Part shown: one piece after another, positions 54,083 through 64,000 of the stretch
How the letters are laid out: the number at the start of each line of letters is the position of its first letter
Numbering within the stretch: position 1 is the stretch's first letter
Source of the DNA: Leuconostoc citreum
GTDB lineage: Bacteria > Bacillota > Bacilli > Lactobacillales > Lactobacillaceae
NCBI RefSeq assembly: GCF_004354555.1
Contig: NZ_PUFH01000005.1
Location: forward strand, 186,001 to 250,000
DNA: 64,000 bases
Direction: 5' to 3'
Program-made: the position numbers and the translations under genes
Notes under the pieces: model-generated
Told to the model about the DNA's origin: nothing
Database searches by the model: none
The model's input: the letters and a program-made list of their open reading frames with translations, nothing else

Positions 54083-55123
54083 CTATACTTTCGATTTTTT
54101 ACCAATTTTGAATAACAACATACCAACAACGACATAAGCTAATAATACAGTTAATGGGTATGCAATAGCATGTCCATTAAAGAAGGCAATGTTTCTTAGT
54201 AGTGTACCAGTTGCTCCTGGTGGTAGTAATTGCCCCAGCGCTCCCCAACCAGTTGGTAACATTTCTGGTGCGGAAGCTAATCCAGATAGAGGATTGCCCA
54301 ACAATATTAGCAATACGGCTGCAATACCTAGTCCTGGATTACCCAAAACTTCTAATATACCAAGTACAAAGAACCCTGTTGCAGCAATGCCTAACATAGC
54401 CCCTAATGAAGTTAAGAAATAATTGCCATCAAATGTACCAATGCCATATTGAATAACAGCAACTAATCCCAGGCCCCCAATTACCGCAAAACTAATGACT
54501 GCGGCAAATTTTTGTCTTTTACCTTTAACCATGTTAGCAATAGCAACCGCCCCAATCCAACCACCAAGAGCAATTGGTAATGCCCCGGCTGCTAAACCAG
54601 TTCCCTTGGAATCAGCCTTTGGGAAAGCCCTGACTTCAACAATCTTAGCAGTTTTAGCATTCAACTGTGCGAGCTTCTGATTTAAAGCCTTAATTGTGTT
54701 AACGTCATTTGTTTTGCCAATTATCTGATTAATTTGTGCTGACCCAATAGCCTTTTGTTGTGTTACAACACTGTTTCCGATTTGCGTTAAAGCCTGTGCC
54801 ACGGCAGCCGATGCTGCGGTAGCTTCGTAGACTGTTAAGTTTCCCGAAGCATCAAGTGATATGGCGCCATAAATATCACGCTTATTAATTTGCGCTTTTG
54901 CTTGGTACGCCGTCGCATATTCACTCACTTTGAATTCTTTGTTTCGTAATGGTTTTGCCATTTTCTGAAAAGTTTCATCGTTAGTGGCAATGATACCAAT
55001 TGGCACACTATTAATGCCCGAATTAACTGCTGGTAGTGAAAAAGCTGTCATCATAATCGCTAGAACTGCAGTTAAGCCAATAGTTAAAGTCAATATGAAT
55101 CGCCATGTAGATTTAGGTTTCAT
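54083..55123 (-). CDS. YhgE/Pip-like (ABC-2 type) membrane protein, short form
   Basis: 346 residues. One helix at about 10-32, an extracellular domain (about 35-170) with VPIGIIATNDETFQKMAKPL, then about five helices (185-340) with FVLGILEVLGNPGLGIAAVLLILLGNPLSG and LPTGWGALGQLLPPGATG, typical of the YhgE/Pip and ABC-2 membrane family. It is about half the length of full YhgE proteins, lacking the long coiled middle. No ATPase partner is encoded here. The TetR gene upstream has its own terminator, so regulation acts on a separate promoter. Confidence 0.8.
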   Translation of the reverse strand: MKPKSTWRFILTLTIGLTAVLAIMMTAFSLPAVNSGINSVPIGIIATNDETFQKMAKPLRNKEFKVSEYATAYQAKAQINKRDIYGAISLDASGNLTVYEATAASAAVAQALTQIGNSVVTQQKAIGSAQINQIIGKTNDVNTIKALNQKLAQLNAKTAKIVEVRAFPKADSKGTGLAAGALPIALGGWIGAVAIANMVKGKRQKFAAVISFAVIGGLGLVAVIQYGIGTFDGNYFLTSLGAMLGIAATGFFVLGILEVLGNPGLGIAAVLLILLGNPLSGLASAPEMLPTGWGALGQLLPPGATGTLLRNIAFFNGHAIAYPLTVLLAYVVVGMLLFKIGKKSKV

Positions 55124-55135
55124 TTGTTATCCCCT

Positions 55136-55154
55136 TTTGTTTTCAATAAACAAA
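55136..55154 (-). promoter_or_regulatory. Candidate TetR operator before the YhgE-like gene
   Basis: TTTGTTT (55136-55142) and AAACAAA (55148-55154) form an inverted repeat with 5 bases between. It lies 13 bases upstream of the YhgE-like start and next to a TATGAT -10-like element on the minus strand. Confidence 0.45.
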
Positions 55155-55177
55155 TCATAGCAAAGGAGAAAAATAAA

Positions 55178-55211
55178 AAGAACCAACAATTTTCGAAAAG
55201 TGTCGGTTCTT
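55178..55211 (-). terminator. Terminator of the TetR gene at 55.2 kb
   Basis: AAGAACCAACA (55178-55188) pairs with TGTCGGTTCTT (55201-55211), one mismatch/wobble. The TetR stop codon lies in the arm; on the minus strand T-rich sequence follows. Confidence 0.75.
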
Positions 55212-55785
55212 ATGCGATGATTCCTTTAAACATTATTGGTAATATGTGACTGACAATACCTGAAAATTCTTCTGGCGTCTCAACAAAATCTCGTTTTATC
55301 CAATTCTGAATTAAATTAACCATAACCCCATCAATGACAGCAAACGAATAAACTTCCGGTACAGTCATACGCTCGGGTATATCAGTTTGTAATAATAATT
55401 GTTCTGAAAAATTTGAGAAACGTGAAAAAAACAAACCATCTGATTTATCGCTGTAAAATAACTTAAATAAAGCTTTCTTGTCGTAAACACGATTTATGAT
55501 AGTTTCAATTCTGCCCCTCACAATGTCCTGGTCGTTTAAGCTATATACATTAACTTCAGGCAAATCTTTCGTTAGTTCAGTTAATAAATTCACCTGTAAA
55601 TGCGTGATTAAGTCTTCTTTATCTAAAAAATGTGCATAAAACGTTGAACGGTTAATTTGGCTATTAATAATTAATTGGCTGACAGTTATTTGTTTATAAC
55701 CAACACTTTGAAGTAATTTTAAAAATTCGCTCACGATTCTTTTTTCGACCGTATCATAAATTATTGTATTTTTATTCGTTTTCAT
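55210..55785 (-). CDS. TetR/AcrR family regulator (DhaS/TetR_C-like)
   Basis: 191 residues. The HTH QITVSQLIINSQINRSTFYAHFLDKEDLI is of the group with a Phe-Tyr-Ala/Thr-His-Phe recognition helix, and the C-terminal domain reads like DhaS-type TetR_C. It is encoded just upstream of the YhgE-like operon on the same strand, with a terminator and a dyad between, and most likely regulates that operon. Confidence 0.87.
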   Translation of the reverse strand: MKTNKNTIIYDTVEKRIVSEFLKLLQSVGYKQITVSQLIINSQINRSTFYAHFLDKEDLITHLQVNLLTELTKDLPEVNVYSLNDQDIVRGRIETIINRVYDKKALFKLFYSDKSDGLFFSRFSNFSEQLLLQTDIPERMTVPEVYSFAVIDGVMVNLIQNWIKRDFVETPEEFSGIVSHILPIMFKGIIA

Positions 55786-55943
55786 AATTTGAGTATATCA
55801 AATGATATCTTTTTTGTTCATCATAATATTAACTATCTTGCAAGGCATGTGGCTGTCCTTCACTTGTCAAAACGATTTGAACAGCCGGTCGATTTCTCAT
55901 GCGATTACTAAATAGGCTTAAATTTTCTAAGTAGGCAAAATTG

Positions 55944-56195
55944 TCAATTTTTCGATGAAGTATGGTAAACCACTTTCTTCGAGTAAAATATGTGGGCTAA
56001 CGAGCTAGCACCAGAAGCATAAAATAGGCACATAGATGCCTCTTCATTTCTAAATATATCGAAATACCATGTCAAAAAAACTACAATACCTGCAATAAAT
56101 TTGGTAAATATTTTTGAAATGTTTGCTGCTTCAAAGATAAATACTTCATTTGTTTTATCTGTCTTTTTATATTTTGATTTATCGGCGTTAAGGGT
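55944..56195 (-). pseudogene. Remnant of a small membrane protein gene (DUF6442-like)
   Basis: An 84-codon open stretch without a usable start, read on the minus strand. It encodes a charged region (DKSKYKKTDKTNEVFIFEA), then a hydrophobic helix (FIAGIVVFLTWYFDIF) and a second one ending ASSLAHIFYSKK. The layout recalls DUF6442 proteins that often accompany Xre-type regulators. The missing N-terminus and absence of a ribosome binding site suggest decay. The overlapping plus-strand frame has no support. Confidence 0.4.
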
Positions 56196-56250
56196 TCACA
56201 GGCACAGCATGTTACATAACCATAATATTGACCTGCTTGATTACGTTTGG

Positions 56251-56838
56251 TTACAACTTACCGCCGGCATAGAATGCCGGTAATATAATTTCATCAACTA
56301 AAGTCGGAATATCTGGGCCAGTTGCATTATTCACCAAAATACTATGATAGCGCAGTATTTCAAATAAAAGTAACTGCACCTGTTCACTGGGTGCTTGATC
56401 TAATTCTTGATTTTCAATAGCGTGATTGCTTATTTTCGCCATAGTAGCTAAGTTAGAGCGACGAACTTGTGACATCAAACGTTTTGCAAGTAAAGAACCC
56501 TGGCTAAACTCTTGAACACTTGCGCGAACAAATTCATTATTAACATGTGAGCCATAGTTTTCATAATAATGACCAAGTGCAATTAAATCAGAGCGCAAAC
56601 TGCCAGTATTAATCGCAATATCATACGGTGGTTCGCTAAACTCATTAGCTGTAATCGCATCATGAACCAACTCAAAAACACTATCCCAACGGCGATATAA
56701 CACAGTTCGGCTAGTTTTTGCTTCTCGAGCAATTTGCGCGAAAGTCGTCTTGTTATAACCATCTCTTTCTAAAATACGCAAAGTTGTTTCATAAATTGTG
56801 TTTTCGAGTTGATCTCCTCGACGTCTTTTGTCTGCCAT
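56251..56838 (-). CDS. TetR family regulator of the second MFS gene, possibly leaderless
   Basis: 195 residues from ATG 56838 (MADKRRRGDQ), the start that matches its paralogue at 49.8 kb. The HTH FAQIAREAKTSRTVLYRRWDSVFELV is TetR type. No ribosome binding site is seen; instead TGTTATAAT, an extended -10, ends 6 bases before this ATG, so transcription would begin at or next to the start codon. It is divergent from an MFS gene and likely controls it. Confidence 0.85.
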   Translation of the reverse strand: MADKRRRGDQLENTIYETTLRILERDGYNKTTFAQIAREAKTSRTVLYRRWDSVFELVHDAITANEFSEPPYDIAINTGSLRSDLIALGHYYENYGSHVNNEFVRASVQEFSQGSLLAKRLMSQVRRSNLATMAKISNHAIENQELDQAPSEQVQLLLFEILRYHSILVNNATGPDIPTLVDEIILPAFYAGGKL

Positions 56839-56844
56839 AGCGTT

Positions 56845-56853
56845 ATTATAACA
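56845..56853 (-). promoter_or_regulatory. Extended -10 promoter touching the TetR start
   Basis: On the minus strand TGTTATAAT occupies 56853-56845; the start codon begins at 56838, giving a leader of about zero bases. Confidence 0.55.
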
Positions 56854-56895
56854 CATTTAAGATACACAATGCACCTTTTGACCCTAAAAAAGCAT

Positions 56896-56945
56896 TGCTT
56901 AACGATTAAATTAATCGTATTCTATTTAGTGTACGTTATGTACCT
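56896..56945 (+). promoter_or_regulatory. Promoter and dyads ahead of the second MFS gene
   Basis: TTGCTT (56896-56901) and TATTCT (56918-56923) with a 16-base spacer. The spacer holds the perfect 15-base dyad CGATTAAATTAATCG (56903-56917). A second dyad, TAGTGTAC/GTACCTA with one mismatch (about 56927-56945), lies after the start of transcription. Confidence 0.45.
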
Positions 56946-56958
56946 AATATAAAAAGGA

Positions 56959-58377
56959 GTGAAGTATGTCAGAAAAAAAGATAATAAAGTCCCAAGTGCC
57001 TTAATGGCAATGGCTTGGGTTCTAGTTTTAGGGGGTCTTGCCCCCATGTTAGACGGAACAATGGTCAATATTGCTATCCCCCACTTGGTCAGTACTTTTC
57101 ACACATCGCTATCTCACGTGCAGTGGATAGCAAGTGCTTACTTGCTCACCATGGGAATTGCGATTCCATTTTCAGGATGGCTATTAAACCACTTTAATGG
57201 TCGTTTGGCCTATCTATGGGCACAAATTATTTTCTTGATTGGCTCAATCGTAGCAGCATTGTCTCCTGATTTGAATTGGTTAATCGGTGCTCGAGTAGTA
57301 CAAGGTTTTGGCGCTGGACTAGTTATTCCAATGCTTACAACACTACTTGTTCAGCAAGCTGGTGTCTACTTTAGAAAGTTAATGCTCATCGTTGCTTTAC
57401 CAATGATGCTAGGGCCTATATTTGGACCAATTATTGGTGGCCTAATTATGAACTCAGTGTCATGGGAATGGATTTTTTGGGTGAACGTACCTGTCAGTGC
57501 ATTAGCAATTATCGGTATTTTTTGGAAGTTACCTTCTATGCCTGCGCAAAATACTAAGAAACCATTTGATTTAATCGGGACTCTGCTATTCGGAGGGTTT
57601 GCTACATCTTTGATTTATGCTGTGGTTAAGGCTAATAAAACTTTATGGAATCAAGATACAAAGCCCTTTATTATATTGGGACTTGCCTTGTTTGTTGTCT
57701 ATCTCATATGGGCCTATTTCCGTAAAGGAAATGCGGTTTTACCATTACATCTATTTGGTTTCAAATCATATGTTGGTGCCACGCTTGGCTTGATTTTAGC
57801 AGGCGTTGTTATGAATGGTACTTCGCTCTTGTTAACCACATATTTCCAATCGGCACGAGGATTCAGTGCTTTAAATGCTGCTTATGCATTAATTCCACAA
57901 GGTATCGGTATGTTTTTGGCTCGACCACTAACAGGAAAACTAATGGATAAGCTGGGTATGAAGAATTTAGTTTTCTGTAGTTTAGTATTAGTAGTTGGTG
58001 GTCTAGCCGCGCTAACAAAAGTAGATGAAACAACTAGTATGTGGTTAATCAGCGCCATCTTATTCATCAGTGGCATTGGGATTAATACAGTTTTCATGCC
58101 TTTAATGACAGATGCATATACTGGCATGCCAAAACAAGATGTCCCTGAAGCAACCATTGGTACCCGAATTTTTCAAAATGTCGGAGGTGCATATGGTACT
58201 TCCTTAGTGGCAATGCTAGTCGCGAGTCAATTGACTCACCTACTAACCACAAAACACATGACGTTTTCCCCACACGTCTATGCTTTAGCACTACAACACG
58301 GTTTCTTTTGGCTGGGTGTACTTGCCCTGGCAATTGTAATTCCTGGATTCTTATTGAGTGGTAAAGACAAGCATTAA
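56959..58377 (+). CDS. MFS drug transporter, DHA2 type (N-terminal frame interrupted at an A7 run)
   Basis: About 470 residues, 14 membrane helices: MLDGTMVNIAIPHL (motif D1), GARVVQGFGAGLVIPMLTTLL, ALPMMLGPIFGPIIGGLI (motif C), RPLTGKLMDKLGMK. It parallels the MFS at 49.9 kb. The start is odd. ATG 56966, perfectly placed 6 bases after AAAAAGGAG, reads only MSEKKIIKSQVP before a stop; one extra A in the A7 run (56973-56979) would put it in frame with the transporter. As it stands, initiation needs GTG 56959, inside the Shine-Dalgarno, or a later ATG. Confidence 0.85.
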   Translation: MKYVRKKDNKVPSALMAMAWVLVLGGLAPMLDGTMVNIAIPHLVSTFHTSLSHVQWIASAYLLTMGIAIPFSGWLLNHFNGRLAYLWAQIIFLIGSIVAALSPDLNWLIGARVVQGFGAGLVIPMLTTLLVQQAGVYFRKLMLIVALPMMLGPIFGPIIGGLIMNSVSWEWIFWVNVPVSALAIIGIFWKLPSMPAQNTKKPFDLIGTLLFGGFATSLIYAVVKANKTLWNQDTKPFIILGLALFVVYLIWAYFRKGNAVLPLHLFGFKSYVGATLGLILAGVVMNGTSLLLTTYFQSARGFSALNAAYALIPQGIGMFLARPLTGKLMDKLGMKNLVFCSLVLVVGGLAALTKVDETTSMWLISAILFISGIGINTVFMPLMTDAYTGMPKQDVPEATIGTRIFQNVGGAYGTSLVAMLVASQLTHLLTTKHMTFSPHVYALALQHGFFWLGVLALAIVIPGFLLSGKDKH

Positions 58378-58378
58378 T

Positions 58379-58443
58379 AAAAGCACTTATACAAAATTAT
58401 GGCTGCGTCAAATACAGCTAGATAATTGCGTATAAGTGCTTTT
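58379..58443. terminator. Bidirectional terminator between MFS and the lac/gal regulator
   Basis: AAAAGCACTTATAC (58379-58392) pairs perfectly with GTATAAGTGCTTTT (58430-58443); AATTAT/ATAATT pair further inside. Confidence 0.85.
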
Positions 58444-58482
58444 AAACGATAATACTGACTTAAAACATAATATTCAGAATCA

Positions 58483-59508
58483 TTAGACGCTCTCACGAAT
58501 CATCAAAGTTGACGGAATTATCAATTCTACTGGTAATTCTCGTTCGCCTACCAAGCGTTCGCGAGCTAAACGTAAGGCAGCCTTGCCCATTTCCTCAGCC
58601 TCTGGATGAACAGTAGTCAGAGACGGCGTTAAAAATCCAGCAACCTCAATATCATCAAAACTCACAATAGCAATATCTTCTGGGATTTTAAAACCAGCAG
58701 TTTGCAAACCACGATACAAGCCGATAGCAATCGGATCTGAAGCAGCAAAAATTGCAGTAGGGCGTGGGTTTTTGTTGAGAATAATTGGTACAACTTCCAA
58801 TGCTTGCATAGTGTCCCAACCAACTAAAAAAGAAGATAAATTTTCTGTCAAGCCGTGGGTAGCCATCCACGTACGATAGACGCGGTGCCTGGGATCAATT
58901 CTTTCGTTAACGACCATACCGTGTTCATCGTATAACGCCACATCTGCCCCAACAAAGGCAATATTTCGGTGTCCTTTTGCAAATAAGTAGTCTAGTACCC
59001 GATAAGATTGGGCGGAAAAATCATTATGTACGGTATCGTAATTTGTTACAGGCTGATCATCGTCTACCATAACCACATGTGGGTTCAACGATTGGATTTT
59101 TGCAAGTAAAGTAGGGCTCACATTGCCAACAATAATGACTGCACCGTATTGCGATAATTGTTTCCAATTTTTTTTAGGTGCATCTAATCGAAATACCATA
59201 TCAACTTTGATCTGCCAGCGCGTTGCGGCAACTTCAATGCCAGTCCTAATTGAACGAAAATATGGATCATTTAACTCGCGTTCCTCACTAAATGTACTGA
59301 TTAACGCAATGGATAGTTTATCTGTGCTATGGTGAGCAGCAGTTCGGCGACCCGATTTTTTCAATTGATAATTTAATTTATTAGCCACCTCAATAACGCG
59401 TTGGCGCGTTTGTTCAGTAACTTGCAGTGTGTCATCTTGATTTAAAACACGTGACACAGTCGCAGGTGATAAGCCTGCTTGTCGAGCAACATCTCGAATA
59501 CTTACCAT
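58483..59508 (-). CDS. galR: LacI/GalR family transcriptional regulator
   Basis: 341 residues. The N-terminal HTH VSIRDVARQAGLSPATVSRVLNQDD with the hinge is followed by a periplasmic-binding-protein-like sensor domain (IVGNVSPTLL, FAASDPIAIGLYRGLQ, VSFDDIEVAGFLTPSLTTV). It is encoded last in the minus-strand order transporter-lacZ-galM-regulator, after a terminator and with its own promoter carrying a palindrome, so it probably represses itself and the operon, induced by lactose or galactose. The name is by context. Confidence 0.87.
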   Translation of the reverse strand: MVSIRDVARQAGLSPATVSRVLNQDDTLQVTEQTRQRVIEVANKLNYQLKKSGRRTAAHHSTDKLSIALISTFSEERELNDPYFRSIRTGIEVAATRWQIKVDMVFRLDAPKKNWKQLSQYGAVIIVGNVSPTLLAKIQSLNPHVVMVDDDQPVTNYDTVHNDFSAQSYRVLDYLFAKGHRNIAFVGADVALYDEHGMVVNERIDPRHRVYRTWMATHGLTENLSSFLVGWDTMQALEVVPIILNKNPRPTAIFAASDPIAIGLYRGLQTAGFKIPEDIAIVSFDDIEVAGFLTPSLTTVHPEAEEMGKAALRLARERLVGERELPVELIIPSTLMIRESV

Positions 59509-59528
59509 AATTCACCTCATTGAGTATG

Positions 59529-59558
59529 ATTATACGCTGTTTAGTAAACAAAATTCAA
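59529..59558 (-). promoter_or_regulatory. Promoter and operator of the LacI/GalR-type gene
   Basis: On the minus strand TTGAAT (59558-59553), 18-base spacer, TATAAT (59534-59529). The spacer contains the perfect 13-base palindrome TGTTTAGTAAACA (59538-59550), a GalR-box-like operator. Confidence 0.7.
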
Positions 59559-59567
59559 ACAAAAAAT

Positions 59568-59592
59568 AAGACAACACTTAAAGTATTGTCTT
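59568..59592 (-). terminator. Terminator of galM
   Basis: AAGACAACACTT (59568-59579) pairs with AAGTATTGTCTT (59581-59592), one mismatch; on the minus strand it is followed by ATTTTTTG. Confidence 0.75.
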
Positions 59593-59599
59593 AAGAAGA

Positions 59600-60640
59600 T
59601 TATTTTTGCGTATACGCATATATAATGGTGTGCGTTCGCTTTTCTCCAGCGGGCAAAAATGTATCACCTAATGCCCGTAAATTTTCACTATTTGGTGCCG
59701 TTTGTGCTTCAATAGCAACTGCTAATGATGGATGGCCATCCCCTCGATTCAGATTTTTTACGACCTGACTATCGAGTTGTCCCGCTGTAAAAATCACAGC
59801 CGCATTGCGATCTGAATAGATTGTTATTCGTCTACCAGAATGGCGATCTTCTAGGTAACCAATGGGTGTTGTCAAATCCGGTCTGACTAAAAAGACATCA
59901 TCAAATCCACCTTCACTTGTCGTTTCCTGTAAACTATGGAGCGCCTGTCCAAAATCGGAATGATTTTTCAAATCAAACAAAGAGTCAGCATTGTCAATCA
60001 AACCACCAGTTGGTACCTTATCATGATTAACCGCTAAATGTTGCGTACTATTCAGCCACAAATCATGTTCTAAAACGGTCTGCTCTTCTTTATTTGCAAG
60101 ATTAAAGTATGTGTGCACTGTTGGATTAAAGACACCGTCCGTGTCAAATTGTGTTCCGGTAAAGGTTATTATGACACGGTCATCGGCCGTTAGTTGATAG
60201 GTAACCGACACATCTAATGTGCCTGGAAAACCATCATCATCGGACGTCTGCTTGCGATAAAGTGTAACCGAATTATTGGACTCGTTAATTGTTACTTCAA
60301 AGAATTGTTCACCTAAACCTTGCGCACCGCCATGCAATGTATGACCATTTTCATTACTCGGAGTTGTAATCTGCTGCCCATTTTGTACCCACTGGCCATT
60401 TCTAATACGACCTGCCGTTCGACCAATCACACGATTAATATTATAATCAGCAAGTAAATTTTCTAATTTATCACTAGACAGCACCAAATTGACCCGTTCA
60501 CCTGATGGTGTGGCAACTGAAAATTCTTGTAAAATGCCAGCAAAATTCAACACACCCAAACGCGTGTCGTTTTTATTCTGTAATGTATATTTGTAGACTT
60601 TTTGACCGTGATGTTGGCCAAAATCAGTGATTGTAATCAT
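59600..60640 (-). CDS. galM: Aldose 1-epimerase (galactose mutarotase)
   Basis: 346 residues. It interconverts alpha and beta galactose/glucose, feeding the Leloir pathway after lactose cleavage. NENGHTLHGGAQGLG and FNPTVHTYFNLAN carry the two active-site His residues, FDDVFLV the conserved Asp, and VAIEAQTAPNS the catalytic Glu. AGGAAG precedes the ATG. It follows lacZ by 12 bases in the same transcript and ends at a terminator before the regulator gene. Confidence 0.93.
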   Translation of the reverse strand: MITITDFGQHHGQKVYKYTLQNKNDTRLGVLNFAGILQEFSVATPSGERVNLVLSSDKLENLLADYNINRVIGRTAGRIRNGQWVQNGQQITTPSNENGHTLHGGAQGLGEQFFEVTINESNNSVTLYRKQTSDDDGFPGTLDVSVTYQLTADDRVIITFTGTQFDTDGVFNPTVHTYFNLANKEEQTVLEHDLWLNSTQHLAVNHDKVPTGGLIDNADSLFDLKNHSDFGQALHSLQETTSEGGFDDVFLVRPDLTTPIGYLEDRHSGRRITIYSDRNAAVIFTAGQLDSQVVKNLNRGDGHPSLAVAIEAQTAPNSENLRALGDTFLPAGEKRTHTIIYAYTQK

Positions 60641-60652
60641 ATTACTTCCTTT

Positions 60653-63694
<3,042 letters not shown>

Positions 63695-64000
63695 CTATTT
63701 TGCTGTTAAGTTGGCTTTTAACTCTTCAACAATTTGATTATGCATTTTTTCGGTTAATTTGACACGCCAAGCAAAGATTACCGCAGCAAATAACATTAAC
63801 GCACCAGGCAGCAAGAAGGCCAACATGTTAAAAGTATTAATGCCATGTGCACTGACACTGGCCGCCGTTGCATGCCCTGTCATACCGGCTGCAACAGTAA
63901 TGAATCCAACAATACCGTTTGAAAATGCACCTGCAATTTTATCAAGCAAAGGTCGAATTGACAATGTCACAGCTTCATTACGTACACCATTTTTCAATTG
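63695..64000 (-). CDS. Sugar symporter (GPH/MFS type, LacS-like), C-terminal part, continues past the right edge
   Basis: About 100 C-terminal residues, the frame open to the window end. Two hydrophobic segments are seen (FSNGIVGFITVAAGMTG and FNMLAFLLPGALMLFAAVIF), then a cytoplasmic tail LTEKMHNQIVEELKANLTAK, a typical end of the glycoside-pentoside-hexuronide symporters (MelB/LacS). The chain stops without the IIA-like domain of LacS proteins, so phosphorylation control is absent. It lies 10 bases before lacZ in transcription order. Confidence 0.82.
   Translation of the reverse strand, partial: QLKNGVRNEAVTLSIRPLLDKIAGAFSNGIVGFITVAAGMTGHATAASVSAHGINTFNMLAFLLPGALMLFAAVIFAWRVKLTEKMHNQIVEELKANLTAK

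Noticed and set aside
56101-56283. Plus-strand 60-codon frame
   Set aside because: No ribosome binding site, no recognisable protein; it overlaps the remnant on the other strand and the end of the TetR gene.
41212-58380. Prophage
   Set aside because: No integrase, capsid, terminase, portal or lysis genes; the holin-like peptide belongs to a type I toxin-antitoxin layout.

Overview
The window looks like a chromosome segment of a low-GC, Gram-positive, heterofermentative lactic acid bacterium, most likely Leuconostoc or a close relative. This is inferred from protein families and gene order; no rRNA is present to prove it. Pointers are a catabolic 6-phosphogluconate dehydrogenase under a CcpA (cre) site, a Fnr-like regulator beside an NADH oxidase, the rbgA-rnhB pair, an IS30-family transposase, and many AGGAGG-type ribosome binding sites. 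No rRNA, tRNA or CRISPR array was seen.

Left part (1-17 kb) is mostly housekeeping. It holds a truncated acetyltransferase, a YitT-type membrane protein, a vitamin kinase overlapping an ECF S-component gene, and a four-gene overlapping menaquinone operon (menF-menD-menH-menC; menB, menE and menA are not here). Then come trmK with a Nif3-like gene, pepT, a GDSL hydrolase-YpmS-YozE run, rbgA-rnhB, a convergent Crp/Fnr-type regulator, and a divergent NADH oxidase whose promoter carries a Fnr-like palindrome at about -41.5. A TPP riboswitch controls a lone thiamine-binding protein.

Middle part (17-41 kb) is metabolic and transport genes. It has a YdcZ-type transporter, a cre-controlled phospho-beta-glucosidase with a cellobiose PTS IIC gene, EcsC, a secreted pectate lyase, cyclopropane fatty acid synthase, gnd, a quinone-dependent D-lactate dehydrogenase (a possible user of the menaquinone), and an NmrA/Rrf2 pair. 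These are followed by a TetR-ABC operon under a perfect 42-bp palindrome, a MarR-ABC exporter operon, a VanX-like dipeptidase, and a cell-surface glycosylation cluster (rmlA, gtrA, two GT2 enzymes, a YfhO-like membrane protein).

Right part (41-58 kb) is accessory. It has a MerR-GNAT-UPF0145 operon with a textbook 19-bp-spacer MerR promoter, hydrolase and acetyltransferase singletons, an IS30 element beside a 45-bp triple tandem repeat, a stand-alone FabI, two paralogous TetR/MFS pairs, a YhgE/Pip-like operon, decayed Xre/DUF3278 remnants, and an unannotated type I toxin-antitoxin locus (34-residue holin-like toxin on the minus strand, antisense RNA on the plus strand). The window ends with a lactose/galactose operon on the minus strand (symporter, lacZ, galM, then a GalR/LacI-type regulator).

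Most striking items: the type I toxin-antitoxin locus, the 42-bp palindrome, the class II Fnr-like nox promoter, two genes whose Shine-Dalgarno and start codon are separated by a hairpin, and three A7 tracts that each break a frame that an A8 would restore.
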